A DNA stretch of 64,000 bases from an uncultured Aquimarina sp. (GTDB taxonomy: Bacteria; Bacteroidota; Bacteroidia; Flavobacteriales; Flavobacteriaceae): the NCBI GenBank assembly GCA_947500505.1, contig CANMSL010000013.1, positions 1 through 64,000 of the forward strand, written 5' to 3'. The position numbers and the translations under genes were made by a program. How positions within the stretch are numbered: position 1 is the stretch's first letter; every line of letters begins with the position of its first letter. Below the pieces are notes generated by a model, which searched no databases, was not told the DNA's origin, and worked only from the letters and a program-made list of their open reading frames with translations. This document shows positions 28,814 to 35,779 of the stretch, in pieces.

Positions 28814-29410
28814 TTATCTCATTAATAAATTAGTTATCATATTGATATAATTGTCAATAGGATATGCATCTTTCATCTCTTTCATAGTTATCATGGCTCC
28901 TTTTCCGGCATCTTCGATAAACCCAACTAAATCCTCCGCATTTACAGAAGTTTTTATTTCTCCTAATTCTTGAGCTACTTTGACAACGGCAATTATTTCT
29001 TGTTTGATTCTGTTGTGTCTGTCCAGCACAGCATTTCTAATATTTTCATTATGTTCTGACATTTCATTACTAAGATTACAGCCTAAACAACCCATTTTGC
29101 AATCTAATTGTTCTTTCAAAATATTAACTCTGAATTTATAAAAGTTCAATAAACGTTGTTTAGGTGAACCGTCACTGTTTTTTAGAACATCCACAGCAGG
29201 GACAAATTGCATGGTGAAATATTTGTCCAATGCTTTTATGACAAAATCCTCTTTGCTGTCAAAATAAAAATAAAAAGATCCTTTAGGAACTTCAGCTGCC
29301 TTAACAATATCATTGACACTAGTACCATTATATCCTTTAGACCATATAATTTCTAACCCTTTTTCTAAAAGGTGGTCCGCTTTGATTTCATGTTTTAGTG
29401 TCTTTGACAT
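28814..29410 (-). CDS. TetR/AcrR family transcriptional regulator
   Basis: 198 aa. N-terminal HTH with GLEIIWSKGYNGTSVNDIVKAAEVPKG and the FYFYFDSKEDFVIKAL recognition/linker segment (residues 17-58). The C-terminal ligand domain carries a Cys pair region CKMGCLGCNLSNEMSEHNE near residues 104-122, the pattern of the YxaF/LmrA-like C domain. It is encoded directly upstream of the RND operon on the same strand, and its own promoter contains the same operator core, so autorepression and control of the RND operon are both likely. Confidence 0.9.
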   Translation of the reverse strand: MSKTLKHEIKADHLLEKGLEIIWSKGYNGTSVNDIVKAAEVPKGSFYFYFDSKEDFVIKALDKYFTMQFVPAVDVLKNSDGSPKQRLLNFYKFRVNILKEQLDCKMGCLGCNLSNEMSEHNENIRNAVLDRHNRIKQEIIAVVKVAQELGEIKTSVNAEDLVGFIEDAGKGAMITMKEMKDAYPIDNYINMITNLLMR

Positions 29411-29427
29411 TATTATAATTTATGATA

Positions 29428-29458
29428 CAAAAGTATGACCACTCGTCTAGTAAACAAA
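29428..29458 (-). promoter_or_regulatory. tetR promoter with embedded operator
   Basis: On the minus strand a TTTG element (29455-29458) and a perfect -7 box TACTTTTG (29428-29435) are about 19 bases apart; the spacer holds GACCACTCGTCTA (29437-29449), the same core as the two sites in front of the RND gene. Confidence 0.65.
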
Positions 29459-29481
29459 ATTTTATTGTGTTAAATTTTTGT

Positions 29482-29977
29482 TTAATATGCTTTTCTAAGA
29501 AAAAAGAGTAAACCTTTGTACAATTTAATTTTGGTTTTTTTTGCACATAAGAAAACAAGATATGGCACAACTTCCTTAACATCTTCTCCACAATGGAAAT
29601 CATGCAATAAAGTAAGGCTATGAGGGTTTTTGGCGTGAAGCATATTCAAAATATAATCTTACATTGGTTTCATGTTATCAATCTCGCCGAAAAAAGGTGC
29701 AGCGAATACATTGACTTGCAGCTCTAAGGTAGCCACTAAATCACCAAAACTTTAATTTTGCGCGGCGTTAATAAGAGTAGGATGCTCTTCTAATAACTCT
29801 TTTGCCTTGTCCATTTTACTATAACCGGCACCTTTAATTTTTCCCACTAGTTTTTTATCTGATTGTTGATTATCCTGTTGCTTGTTAAATGCTATATATG
29901 GAGACAGAGCAATGAAGCTACTTTCAAGCAATTCTCTCATCTCAATAGCATCAGGTGATAATTCATTTGAAACGCAT
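29482..29977 (-). pseudogene. Decayed ankyrin-repeat-like gene with in-frame stops
   Basis: One minus-strand frame reads through about 165 codons with only two internal stops (at 29752-29754 and near 29671). Segments include SNELSPDAIEMRELLESSF, DKAKELLEEHPTLINAAQN, GDLVATLELQVNVFAAPFF, then NMLHAKNPHSLTLLHDF and TKIKLYKGLLFFLRKAY before a final stop at 29482. The LLEEHPTLINA and NPHSLTLLH pieces look like ankyrin repeats. The 5' end is also missing (a stop precedes the fragment). Only the 62-codon piece at 29752-29940 stays open from an ATG; I regard it as a relic, not a gene. Confidence 0.6.
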
Positions 29978-30166
29978 TAAGCTAAGTTCATTATAAATAT
30001 TACAAGATAATATTGGTAGAATATGGTTTTGTTTTTGTTTTGACAGATTATTTCTTACCTCATTAATTATGAAGTATTTTGCAAAAGATTTTATTACAAA
30101 ATTGATGAGTTATTGGAAAATTATGTCATCAGTTAACGATTAAAAATTAAAAGCAATATAATAGTT
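29978..30166. other. Gene-free AT-rich stretch
   Basis: Between the ankyrin relic and the TfoX-N gene I see no open frame, repeat or convincing hairpin; the promoter of the TfoX-N gene must lie here. Confidence 0.5.
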
Positions 30167-30529
30167 ATGGCGTATAGTGAATACATTTCGGATCGAATCC
30201 ATCAGATTTTCAGAGAGAAAAGAGTTGATTTTTATGCTAAAAAGATGATGGGTGGTCTCTGTTTTATGGTTGATGATAAAATGTGCTGTGGGATCCACTA
30301 TGATAAAAAGAGAGAAACAGACCTTTTGATGGCAAGAATAGGAGAAGTTGCTTATACAGAAGCCATAAAAAGAGAAGGTTGTCACCCTATGGATTTTACT
30401 GGTAGATCAATGAAGGGATATGTTTTTGTCACACCAGATGGATTTGATCTTGATGATGATCTGGAGTTTTGGATACAGTTATGTTTAGATTTTAACCCTT
30501 TGGCAAAAAGCAGTAAAAGAAAAAAATGA
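30167..30529 (+). CDS. TfoX/Sxy N-terminal domain protein
   Basis: 120 aa, a stand-alone TfoX N domain with KKMMGGLCFMVDDKMCCGI near residue 25 and the FTGRSMKGYVFV segment near 85. The C-terminal TfoX domain is absent. In gammaproteobacteria TfoX regulates competence, but single-domain versions in Bacteroidota have no proven role. Single gene with no close partner. Confidence 0.88.
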   Translation: MAYSEYISDRIHQIFREKRVDFYAKKMMGGLCFMVDDKMCCGIHYDKKRETDLLMARIGEVAYTEAIKREGCHPMDFTGRSMKGYVFVTPDGFDLDDDLEFWIQLCLDFNPLAKSSKRKK

Positions 30530-30607
30530 TAATTCGGAAAAATAGGACTTGGTTAGATTACTAAATCCTCATTGTAATCAAACTCTTCCTTTCCCGACCT
30601 ATGGGTT

Positions 30608-31822
30608 ATGTCTAAACAAGTTTTCAATAAAACAAACATTTTTATTGCTTTTCAATATCTATCAGCTAGAATGAAACAAAGTTTTTTAGCAATGATAGGC
30701 GTTATGCTGGGAGTGACCACTTTTATTGTGATGATTAATTTTATGACTGGCGTAAATGATTTTCTGGATGATGCAGTTTTTAATGGAAGCCCTGATATTA
30801 TAATTAATGCTAGTGCAAAAAAGGAATTGGAGAATATAAGCCGTCGTACTACCAATCTTTTGTTGGATGTTACTAAGATAGATAATATTTTAAAGGGTGA
30901 TAAGAATGTCCAATCCTACGCTCATCAAATTATCTCGCCTGCAATTTTAATCAGTGATGCTAAACAGTTTCCGGGGAGTATCAACGGAGTTTTTCCTGCT
31001 CAGGAAAGGAATATGGTAGACCTGGAACGAAGATTAATCAAAGGAGAAGGTTTTAAGAGTTTGTTAGAAGAAAATTCCATTCTATTAGGAGTTAGCCTTG
31101 CTAAAAGATTACAAGTTGAGGTAGGAGATCAGATTGAAATGATACTTCCTAATGGCAAAAATGCAGCGTTAAGAGTTGCAGGTATATTCAGCTTTGGGAT
31201 TACGACTATAGATAATGTAAGAACTTACGTTTCCGCAGCCAAATTACAAAATTTATTGGATCAAAAAAATGGTATTACTAATGTTCATATAAAATTAAAA
31301 GATAGAGATGATGTTAGTCTTAAAAGCTATTTAACTGAAAATATTGATGGAATCGAGACAGAAGATTGGAAAGATAGTAATAAGACCATCGTAATAGGTA
31401 ATAAGGTACGTGATATTCTTACCTGGTCTGTTTCTTTAGCTCTCTTATTAGTTGCAGGATTTGGAATTTATAATATTCTGAATAGTACGGTTATCCAAAA
31501 GAGAAAAGACATAGCTGTACTAAAAACCATTGGGTACTCCAGTAATGATGTTGTTTTTATTTTTTTAGTACAATCCATAATTATTGGAGTATTAGGAGCA
31601 GTTTTTGGAGGATTGTTTGGATATATAATCAGTTATTTGATATCTACTACTCCTTTAGATACTTCGGATTTTATAATCGTGGATACCTACCCAATTAATT
31701 TTAAGATGTCCTATTATTTTTTAGGATTATCTTTTGGAATATTGACAACAGTTTTTGCAGGGTATTTCCCTTCAAAAAAAGCAAGTCAGGTAGATCCTGT
31801 AACTATTATTAGAGGAATATGA
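30608..31822 (+). CDS. ABC transporter permease, FtsX/LolC-MacB type
   Basis: 404 aa. One membrane helix near residues 25-48 (FLAMIGVMLGVTTFIVMI), a periplasmic MacB_PCD-like domain, and the three-helix FtsX core from about residue 275 (ILTWSVSLALLLVAGFGIYNI). The C-terminus PSKKASQVDPVTIIRG is the family end. It overlaps the ATPase gene by 4 bases, so the two make one transporter. Similar pairs extract lipoproteins (LolCDE) or export small molecules or peptides; no MFP is encoded here. Confidence 0.88.
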   Translation: MSKQVFNKTNIFIAFQYLSARMKQSFLAMIGVMLGVTTFIVMINFMTGVNDFLDDAVFNGSPDIIINASAKKELENISRRTTNLLLDVTKIDNILKGDKNVQSYAHQIISPAILISDAKQFPGSINGVFPAQERNMVDLERRLIKGEGFKSLLEENSILLGVSLAKRLQVEVGDQIEMILPNGKNAALRVAGIFSFGITTIDNVRTYVSAAKLQNLLDQKNGITNVHIKLKDRDDVSLKSYLTENIDGIETEDWKDSNKTIVIGNKVRDILTWSVSLALLLVAGFGIYNILNSTVIQKRKDIAVLKTIGYSSNDVVFIFLVQSIIIGVLGAVFGGLFGYIISYLISTTPLDTSDFIIVDTYPINFKMSYYFLGLSFGILTTVFAGYFPSKKASQVDPVTIIRGI

Positions 31823-32487
31823 TTCTTGAAGCGCAACATATTGATAAGTATTTTTTCCAACCACAGAAACATCAGGTACTAAAAGATGTTTCTTTAATTA
31901 TTGAAGAAGGAGAATTAGTTTCCATTTATGGGGAATCCGGAAGCGGAAAATCTACCTTGCTGTATGTTTTATCAACATTAGACACCAATTTTGAAGGGGA
32001 TCTAAAAATTAAAGACAAGGATATTACGTTAATAACATCTCCAGAATTAAGTGATTTTAGGAATAAGCATATTGGTTTCGTATATCAATTTCATCATTTA
32101 CTGCCAGATTTTAATGTTTTGCAAAATGTAATGCTACCGGCAATGAAATTATCCCAAATAAGCAAAGAAGAAATTAAGGAGGAGGCTTTATCACTGTTAA
32201 ATGAAGTTGGCATGAAAGCTTTTGCAACGCGGTCTTCGTATAAACTTTCAGGAGGACAACAACAACGGGTAGCTATAGCACGAGCATTAATTAATAATCC
32301 TTCTTTGATCGTAGCTGACGAACCCACTGGAAACCTAGATCAAAAAAACTCTGAAGTAATTTTCGAGTTGCTTAAGGAAATAACCGAACGCAGAAATAAA
32401 TCGGTAGTTATTGCAACACATAATTCTAAAATTTATCAAAGTTCTCACCGCAGTATTGAAATGATTGATGGTGTATTACGACTATAG
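31819..32487 (+). CDS. ABC transporter ATP-binding protein, LolD/MacB type
   Basis: 222 aa. Walker A GESGSGKST near residue 37, Q-loop FVYQFHHLLPDF, ABC signature LSGGQQQRVAIARAL near 143, Walker B LIVADEPTGNLD near 163 and H-loop ATHN. The DEPTGNLD ending is typical of the LolD/MacB group. It is coupled to the permease by an ATGA overlap. It sits immediately upstream of the peptide locus, but it is not of the peptidase-containing bacteriocin exporter class. Confidence 0.92.
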   Translation: MILEAQHIDKYFFQPQKHQVLKDVSLIIEEGELVSIYGESGSGKSTLLYVLSTLDTNFEGDLKIKDKDITLITSPELSDFRNKHIGFVYQFHHLLPDFNVLQNVMLPAMKLSQISKEEIKEEALSLLNEVGMKAFATRSSYKLSGGQQQRVAIARALINNPSLIVADEPTGNLDQKNSEVIFELLKEITERRNKSVVIATHNSKIYQSSHRSIEMIDGVLRL

Positions 32488-32514
32488 TTTTGTAACAACT
32501 TAAAAATCAATAAA

Positions 32515-32901
32515 ATGAAAACTTCTTTGAGCAAAAGCATTATTATTTTTGATGGTGAATGTAACCTATGTAATGGAGTGGTGGGTTGGTTAATGCGATT
32601 CGCACCAGAAAATCTTTTTCATTTTGTTCCTTTTCAATCTCCGCAAGGTCAGAAACTTTTAAATTCATATGGATATCCAACCGAACAACTAGATACTGTA
32701 ATTCTTATCGATGAAAAAGGACCTCATACCCATTCTGATGGTTTTTTGAGAATCGTAGCAAAAATTCCAAAATGGAAACGAGTAGCCGCCTTATTAGCTT
32801 TTGTTCCAAGAATGATTCGGGATGGAATCTATAAACTAGCTTCTCGTAATAGAGTAAGATGGTTCGGGCAATCACAAAGCTGTACAATAAATTTTAAATA
32901 A
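32515..32901 (+). CDS. DCC family (DUF393) thiol-disulfide oxidoreductase-like protein
   Basis: 128 aa. The DCC signature is complete: IIFDGECNLCNGVVGW near residues 11-26 with the CxxC-like pair, then FVPFQSPQGQKLL. Proteins of this family are predicted redox proteins with no established substrate. It is encoded 27 bases after the ABC ATPase, so possibly in the same transcript. Confidence 0.88.
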   Translation: MKTSLSKSIIIFDGECNLCNGVVGWLMRFAPENLFHFVPFQSPQGQKLLNSYGYPTEQLDTVILIDEKGPHTHSDGFLRIVAKIPKWKRVAALLAFVPRMIRDGIYKLASRNRVRWFGQSQSCTINFK

Positions 32902-32947
32902 GACTATTTACTTCTTTTAACTAAAAAAATAGTTTAAAAAGAATTAT

Positions 32948-32955
32948 TACATTTG
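32948..32955 (+). promoter_or_regulatory. -7 promoter box of the first TPR-AraC regulator
   Basis: TACATTTG, a perfect TAnnTTTG box, 23 bases before the ATG at 32979. The same TTACATTTGG context recurs in front of the second regulator (35748) and, with one change (TACATTAG at 38298-38305), in front of lanC, suggesting co-expression of the locus. Confidence 0.6.
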
Positions 32956-32978
32956 GTACACACTCCTTAATTGTACTA

Positions 32979-34697
32979 ATGGCTTTTTTTAAAGAACGAA
33001 TACTTTTCCTTTTACTACTTACTTTTATTCCAATTTTTACAGTTGCACAGACAACTAATGTTATTATGCCTGATAGTCTAAAAAACAAGACTCCTGAGGA
33101 ATTAGTAGACTTGATAAAATCTTCAGATGCTGAGCAGGTAGAAATTTATGAACAAATATTAGAAGGTTTTCATAAGAATGATTCGGTTTCAGCTAAGTTT
33201 TATCTTCGATTGGGGTTTCATTTTTATAGAAAAGAAGATTTTAAAAGAAGTATCAAATATGCGGATATGGTGTATAAAATAGGAGATAAACTAAATTATA
33301 AAAATCTATCATTTTGGAGTTATATACTAAAGGGGGCTACATTTCTCAGAGAAGGAAAACATCAAAATTCATTTAATAATTATTACGAAGCAGTAAGCAT
33401 TGCACAAAAAGAAGAAAATCCTAAAAATATAATTATCGCAAATTCAGGACTTGTACTAGTATTACATAAAATGAATAGGTTAGATAAAGCTTTGGAAATA
33501 TCTAAAGAAATGTTACAGGCAATTGATAAAACTTCACTTAAAAATGGGATTGATCATGTCTCCATACTTACTAATATTAATGAAGTATATTTAGAAAAGG
33601 AGCAATATGATTCGGTATTATATTATGCAAATAAAGGTATCGAAATGAGTAAGTCACTAGGCTTTAAAGAAGGTTTAGTGGATTTATATATTAAAAAAGG
33701 GATTGTTTATTATTTCACAAAAGACATCGGTCAGGCTTTTGATAACCTACATGCGGCTAAAGATATCTTGGAACATCATATTATTGCTAATCAATTGTTT
33801 CCAAGAGTAAAAGTCAATTACTATTTAGCAAGTTGTTACTATGAAGAGCAAAACTACGAGCAGGCAATTTCTTATTTATGCAGCACCATGGATTTTATTA
33901 GTGAAGAGGACCTAAATAAACTACCCGTAATCCAATCACATCTATTATTAGCTAATAGTTATTTTAAAAAGAAAGAGTATGAACAAGCACATTACTGGGA
34001 AAACCTCTATATACAATTAAATAGTAGGTATCAAGAGGAAAAAGATAAAACAGTAGATACTATTTATGAAAAAGAGACAAAAAAGTATGAAGAAGAAATA
34101 ACAAAACTTAAAAGTAAAAAAAGTATTGCTAATTATTTATTGATCATAGCGTTCACCATTTGTTTAATAGTGCTTCTTATAGGATTAAAGTATTATAAAA
34201 AACAAAAGTCCCACAAAATCGTATTTTCAGAACTAGTTGAAAAAATCAATCATTTAGAGATGAAAAATGGGACAGAAAACAAAAAAAATAAGAAAAAGTC
34301 TATTGTAATCGATGATGCTAAAGTTACAGCAGTGTTAAAAGCTTTGGATAAACTGGAGGATCAAGAATATTTTTTAAAACCAGAATGTAATTTAAGCACA
34401 ACCGCAAAAAAGGTAAAAACAAATACCACTTATCTTACCAAGATTATCCATAAACATAAGGGTAAGAATTTTAATGAATATATTACAGACCTAAGAATTG
34501 GGTATGCCTTACAACGCTTAAAAAATGATAAAAAGTTTAGGTCTTTTTCTGTTAAATCCATTGCTGCAGAAGTAGGGTATAAAAGTGATGATGCTTTTGC
34601 CAAACGGTTTAAAGCAAAAACAGGATTAAATCCGTCGTACTATATTAAAAGCATAGAAAAACTAAACCGAAATAATAATATTACTAAAACTATGTAA
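32979..34697 (+). CDS. Membrane-bound TPR sensor with AraC-type HTH output (regulator 1 of the peptide locus)
   Basis: 572 aa. Signal-like hydrophobic segment (residues 7-24, LLTFIPIFTVAQ) then about 320 residues of TPR repeats expected outside the cytoplasm (for example NSFNNYYEAVSIAQKEENPK, YEQAISYLC), a coiled coil near 345-380, one membrane helix near 384-404 (NYLLIIAFTICLIVLLIGL), and a cytoplasmic C-terminal AraC HTH (SIAAEVGYKSDDAFAKRF, TGLNPSYYIK). It is paralogous to the gene at 35780, and a 26-nt stretch (34524-34549) is identical to 37355-37380. A lanthipeptide-type precursor gene follows 106 bases downstream. I infer that it senses an extracytoplasmic signal, possibly a peptide. 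Confidence 0.88.
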   Translation: MAFFKERILFLLLLTFIPIFTVAQTTNVIMPDSLKNKTPEELVDLIKSSDAEQVEIYEQILEGFHKNDSVSAKFYLRLGFHFYRKEDFKRSIKYADMVYKIGDKLNYKNLSFWSYILKGATFLREGKHQNSFNNYYEAVSIAQKEENPKNIIIANSGLVLVLHKMNRLDKALEISKEMLQAIDKTSLKNGIDHVSILTNINEVYLEKEQYDSVLYYANKGIEMSKSLGFKEGLVDLYIKKGIVYYFTKDIGQAFDNLHAAKDILEHHIIANQLFPRVKVNYYLASCYYEEQNYEQAISYLCSTMDFISEEDLNKLPVIQSHLLLANSYFKKKEYEQAHYWENLYIQLNSRYQEEKDKTVDTIYEKETKKYEEEITKLKSKKSIANYLLIIAFTICLIVLLIGLKYYKKQKSHKIVFSELVEKINHLEMKNGTENKKNKKKSIVIDDAKVTAVLKALDKLEDQEYFLKPECNLSTTAKKVKTNTTYLTKIIHKHKGKNFNEYITDLRIGYALQRLKNDKKFRSFSVKSIAAEVGYKSDDAFAKRFKAKTGLNPSYYIKSIEKLNRNNNITKTM

Positions 34698-34803
34698 AAA
34701 AAGCATCCCGTTTTTGTCTAAAATAGGGGAGTTATATTGTGATTGCTATTTAATATCAAATATCTTGAAGAAGGAAACAAAATATAAACTTAATTATCTT
34801 TAT

Positions 34804-34953
34804 ATGAAGAAACAACAAAATCACAAAATTAGCCTCAGAAAGCTTATTATTGCTAAGATCAATACTGATGTTATGCATAAAATTAAAGGAGGGAGTAGTC
34901 TGCCTTCAACCACGATGCATAGTAATGATGCCCCTTGTGTTATTGATCCTTAA
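34804..34953 (+). CDS. Lanthipeptide-type precursor peptide 1
   Basis: 49 aa from the ATG at 34804. The leader ISLRKLIIAKINTDVMHKI has the class I lanthipeptide leader layout of Bacteroidota (KLTIAxL-type block) and ends in KGG at residues 28-30. The core is short, SSLPSTTMHSNDAPCVIDP, with five Ser, Thr residues before a single Cys. The gene lies just after regulator 1. Its leader matches precursor 4 (37664), which lies after regulator 2. One Cys allows at most one thioether ring, so it may instead be a dehydrated linear peptide or a signal. Confidence 0.7.
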   Translation: MKKQQNHKISLRKLIIAKINTDVMHKIKGGSSLPSTTMHSNDAPCVIDP

Positions 34954-34978
34954 TCAAGTGTAATTTTGACACGAAAAA

Positions 34979-35043
34979 CACTGCAAATATTGCGGTGAGT
35001 TTTTGCAACTCTGTTTTGGATAAAACAGGGTTGTTTTGTTTTT
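34979..35043 (+). terminator. Tandem terminators after precursor 1
   Basis: First hairpin CACTGCAA / TTGCGGTG followed by AGTTTTT; second and stronger one CAACTCTGTTTT / AAAACAGGGTTG (35006-35033) followed by TTTTGTTTTT. They separate precursor 1 from the leader element of precursor 2. Confidence 0.8.
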
Positions 35044-35104
35044 AATCCTCTTTTTTTCGATATAGTTTAGTGACATAATCAAAGTAATGTCGACAGTCTA
35101 TTTT

Positions 35105-35150
35105 GATAAAGGGCAAGCCGAAAACCTTATAATAGAGTAGGTACTTAAAA
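35105..35150 (+). promoter_or_regulatory. Structured leader element, copy A
   Basis: Hairpin AAGG (35109-35112) / CCTT (35125-35128) with the 12-nt loop GCAAGCCGAAAA, then ATAGAGTAGGTACTTAAAA. It ends 9 bases before the ATG of precursor 2. A TTTTG directly upstream resembles the end of a -7 box, which would place the hairpin at the 5' end of the mRNA. Confidence 0.75.
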
Positions 35151-35159
35151 CATACAATT

Positions 35160-35333
35160 ATGCTTAAAAACATTTTAAATTTAGAAGGAGTTAAAAAATT
35201 AAATAATCAAGAACAACTTTCGATCATAGCAGGACAATGTTCTACCTGTCCAGGTTCTGAATACTATGAATGCCTGAGAACTTGTTCAGGAAGTTGCGCC
35301 CCAAATGGAAGATGTTATCAAATGGAACGCTAA
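35160..35333 (+). CDS. Cys-rich GG-type precursor peptide 2
   Basis: 57 aa. The leader ILNLEGVKKLNNQEQLSII followed by AG (residues 24-25) is the common flavobacterial double-glycine-type bacteriocin leader. The core starts near QCSTCPG and holds six Cys within 27 residues (CSTC, EC, TC, SC, RC), plus Ser/Thr: enough for three disulfides or several thioether rings. Too short for long-ORF calling, but supported by the leader, by the conserved element 9 bases upstream, and by neighbours of the same type. Confidence 0.72.
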   Translation: MLKNILNLEGVKKLNNQEQLSIIAGQCSTCPGSEYYECLRTCSGSCAPNGRCYQMER

Positions 35334-35406
35334 TCATCAAAATCCAAACAAAGCTATAGTTTTATAAAACGTAAGCTAAAACACAATAGATGATATTAAC
35401 AGTTTT

Positions 35407-35451
35407 AACAGGGGTAAGCTGAAAACCCTTCAATAGAGTAGGTGCTTAAAA
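35407..35451 (+). promoter_or_regulatory. Structured leader element, copy B
   Basis: Hairpin AGGG (35410-35413) / CCCT (35426-35429) with the 12-nt loop GTAAGCTGAAAA, then ATAGAGTAGGTGCTTAAAA. It ends 9 bases before the ATG of precursor 3. The loop TAAGC is complementary to the downstream GCTTA, so a pseudoknot is possible in this copy. Confidence 0.75.
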
Positions 35452-35460
35452 TGTATAATT

Positions 35461-35601
35461 ATGTTAGATAAAATTTTAGAGATGAAAAATGTCTCAGTTA
35501 TAGATAAAAAAAAGCTACAAACAGTAAAAGGTGGAGATGTAACAGCTTTTCTATTATGTCTTAGACAAGGTGGTAACTGGTGTCACCCTGACATACATTA
35601 A
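35461..35601 (+). CDS. KGG-leader precursor peptide 3
   Basis: 46 aa. The leader ends DKKKLQTVKGG at residues 15-25; the core DVTAFLLCLRQGGNWCHPDIH has two Cys, one Thr and a hydrophobic stretch. Only one Ser/Thr is available, so multiple lanthionine rings are unlikely; a disulfide or other modification is more plausible. It is preceded by leader copy B. Confidence 0.65.
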   Translation: MLDKILEMKNVSVIDKKKLQTVKGGDVTAFLLCLRQGGNWCHPDIH

Positions 35602-35747
35602 AATAATTTTCTACAAACTTTTTAGAAATGATTCTTCAATTGCTGAGGGATCATTTTTTAATAAGTAGATACGCTACAATCAATGTGCGATGATTTCGTT
35701 GAATTTTCGATATTTATCTTTTTAATCGATTAAATAAAAGTAATTGT

Positions 35748-35755
35748 TACATTTG
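35748..35755 (+). promoter_or_regulatory. -7 promoter box of the second TPR-AraC regulator
   Basis: TACATTTG, perfect TAnnTTTG, 24 bases before the ATG at 35780; same context as at 32948. Confidence 0.6.
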
Positions 35756-35779
35756 GATTATCACATAATATCGATCCAA

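Noticed and set aside
29388..29603. 71-codon minus-strand frame overlapping the tetR start
   Set aside because: It overlaps the tetR N-terminus, its promoter and the ankyrin relic in another frame, and its composition is AT-driven without family features.
30608..32487. ABC transporter as a dedicated lantibiotic exporter
   Set aside because: It is an FtsX/LolD-type pair without a C39 peptidase, separated from the locus by a DCC protein gene and a promoter; proximity alone is not enough.
34714..34803. Upstream extension of the first precursor gene to an in-frame non-ATG start
   Set aside because: The extended part has no leader-like features, and the ATG at 34804 gives exactly the same leader layout as precursor 4.
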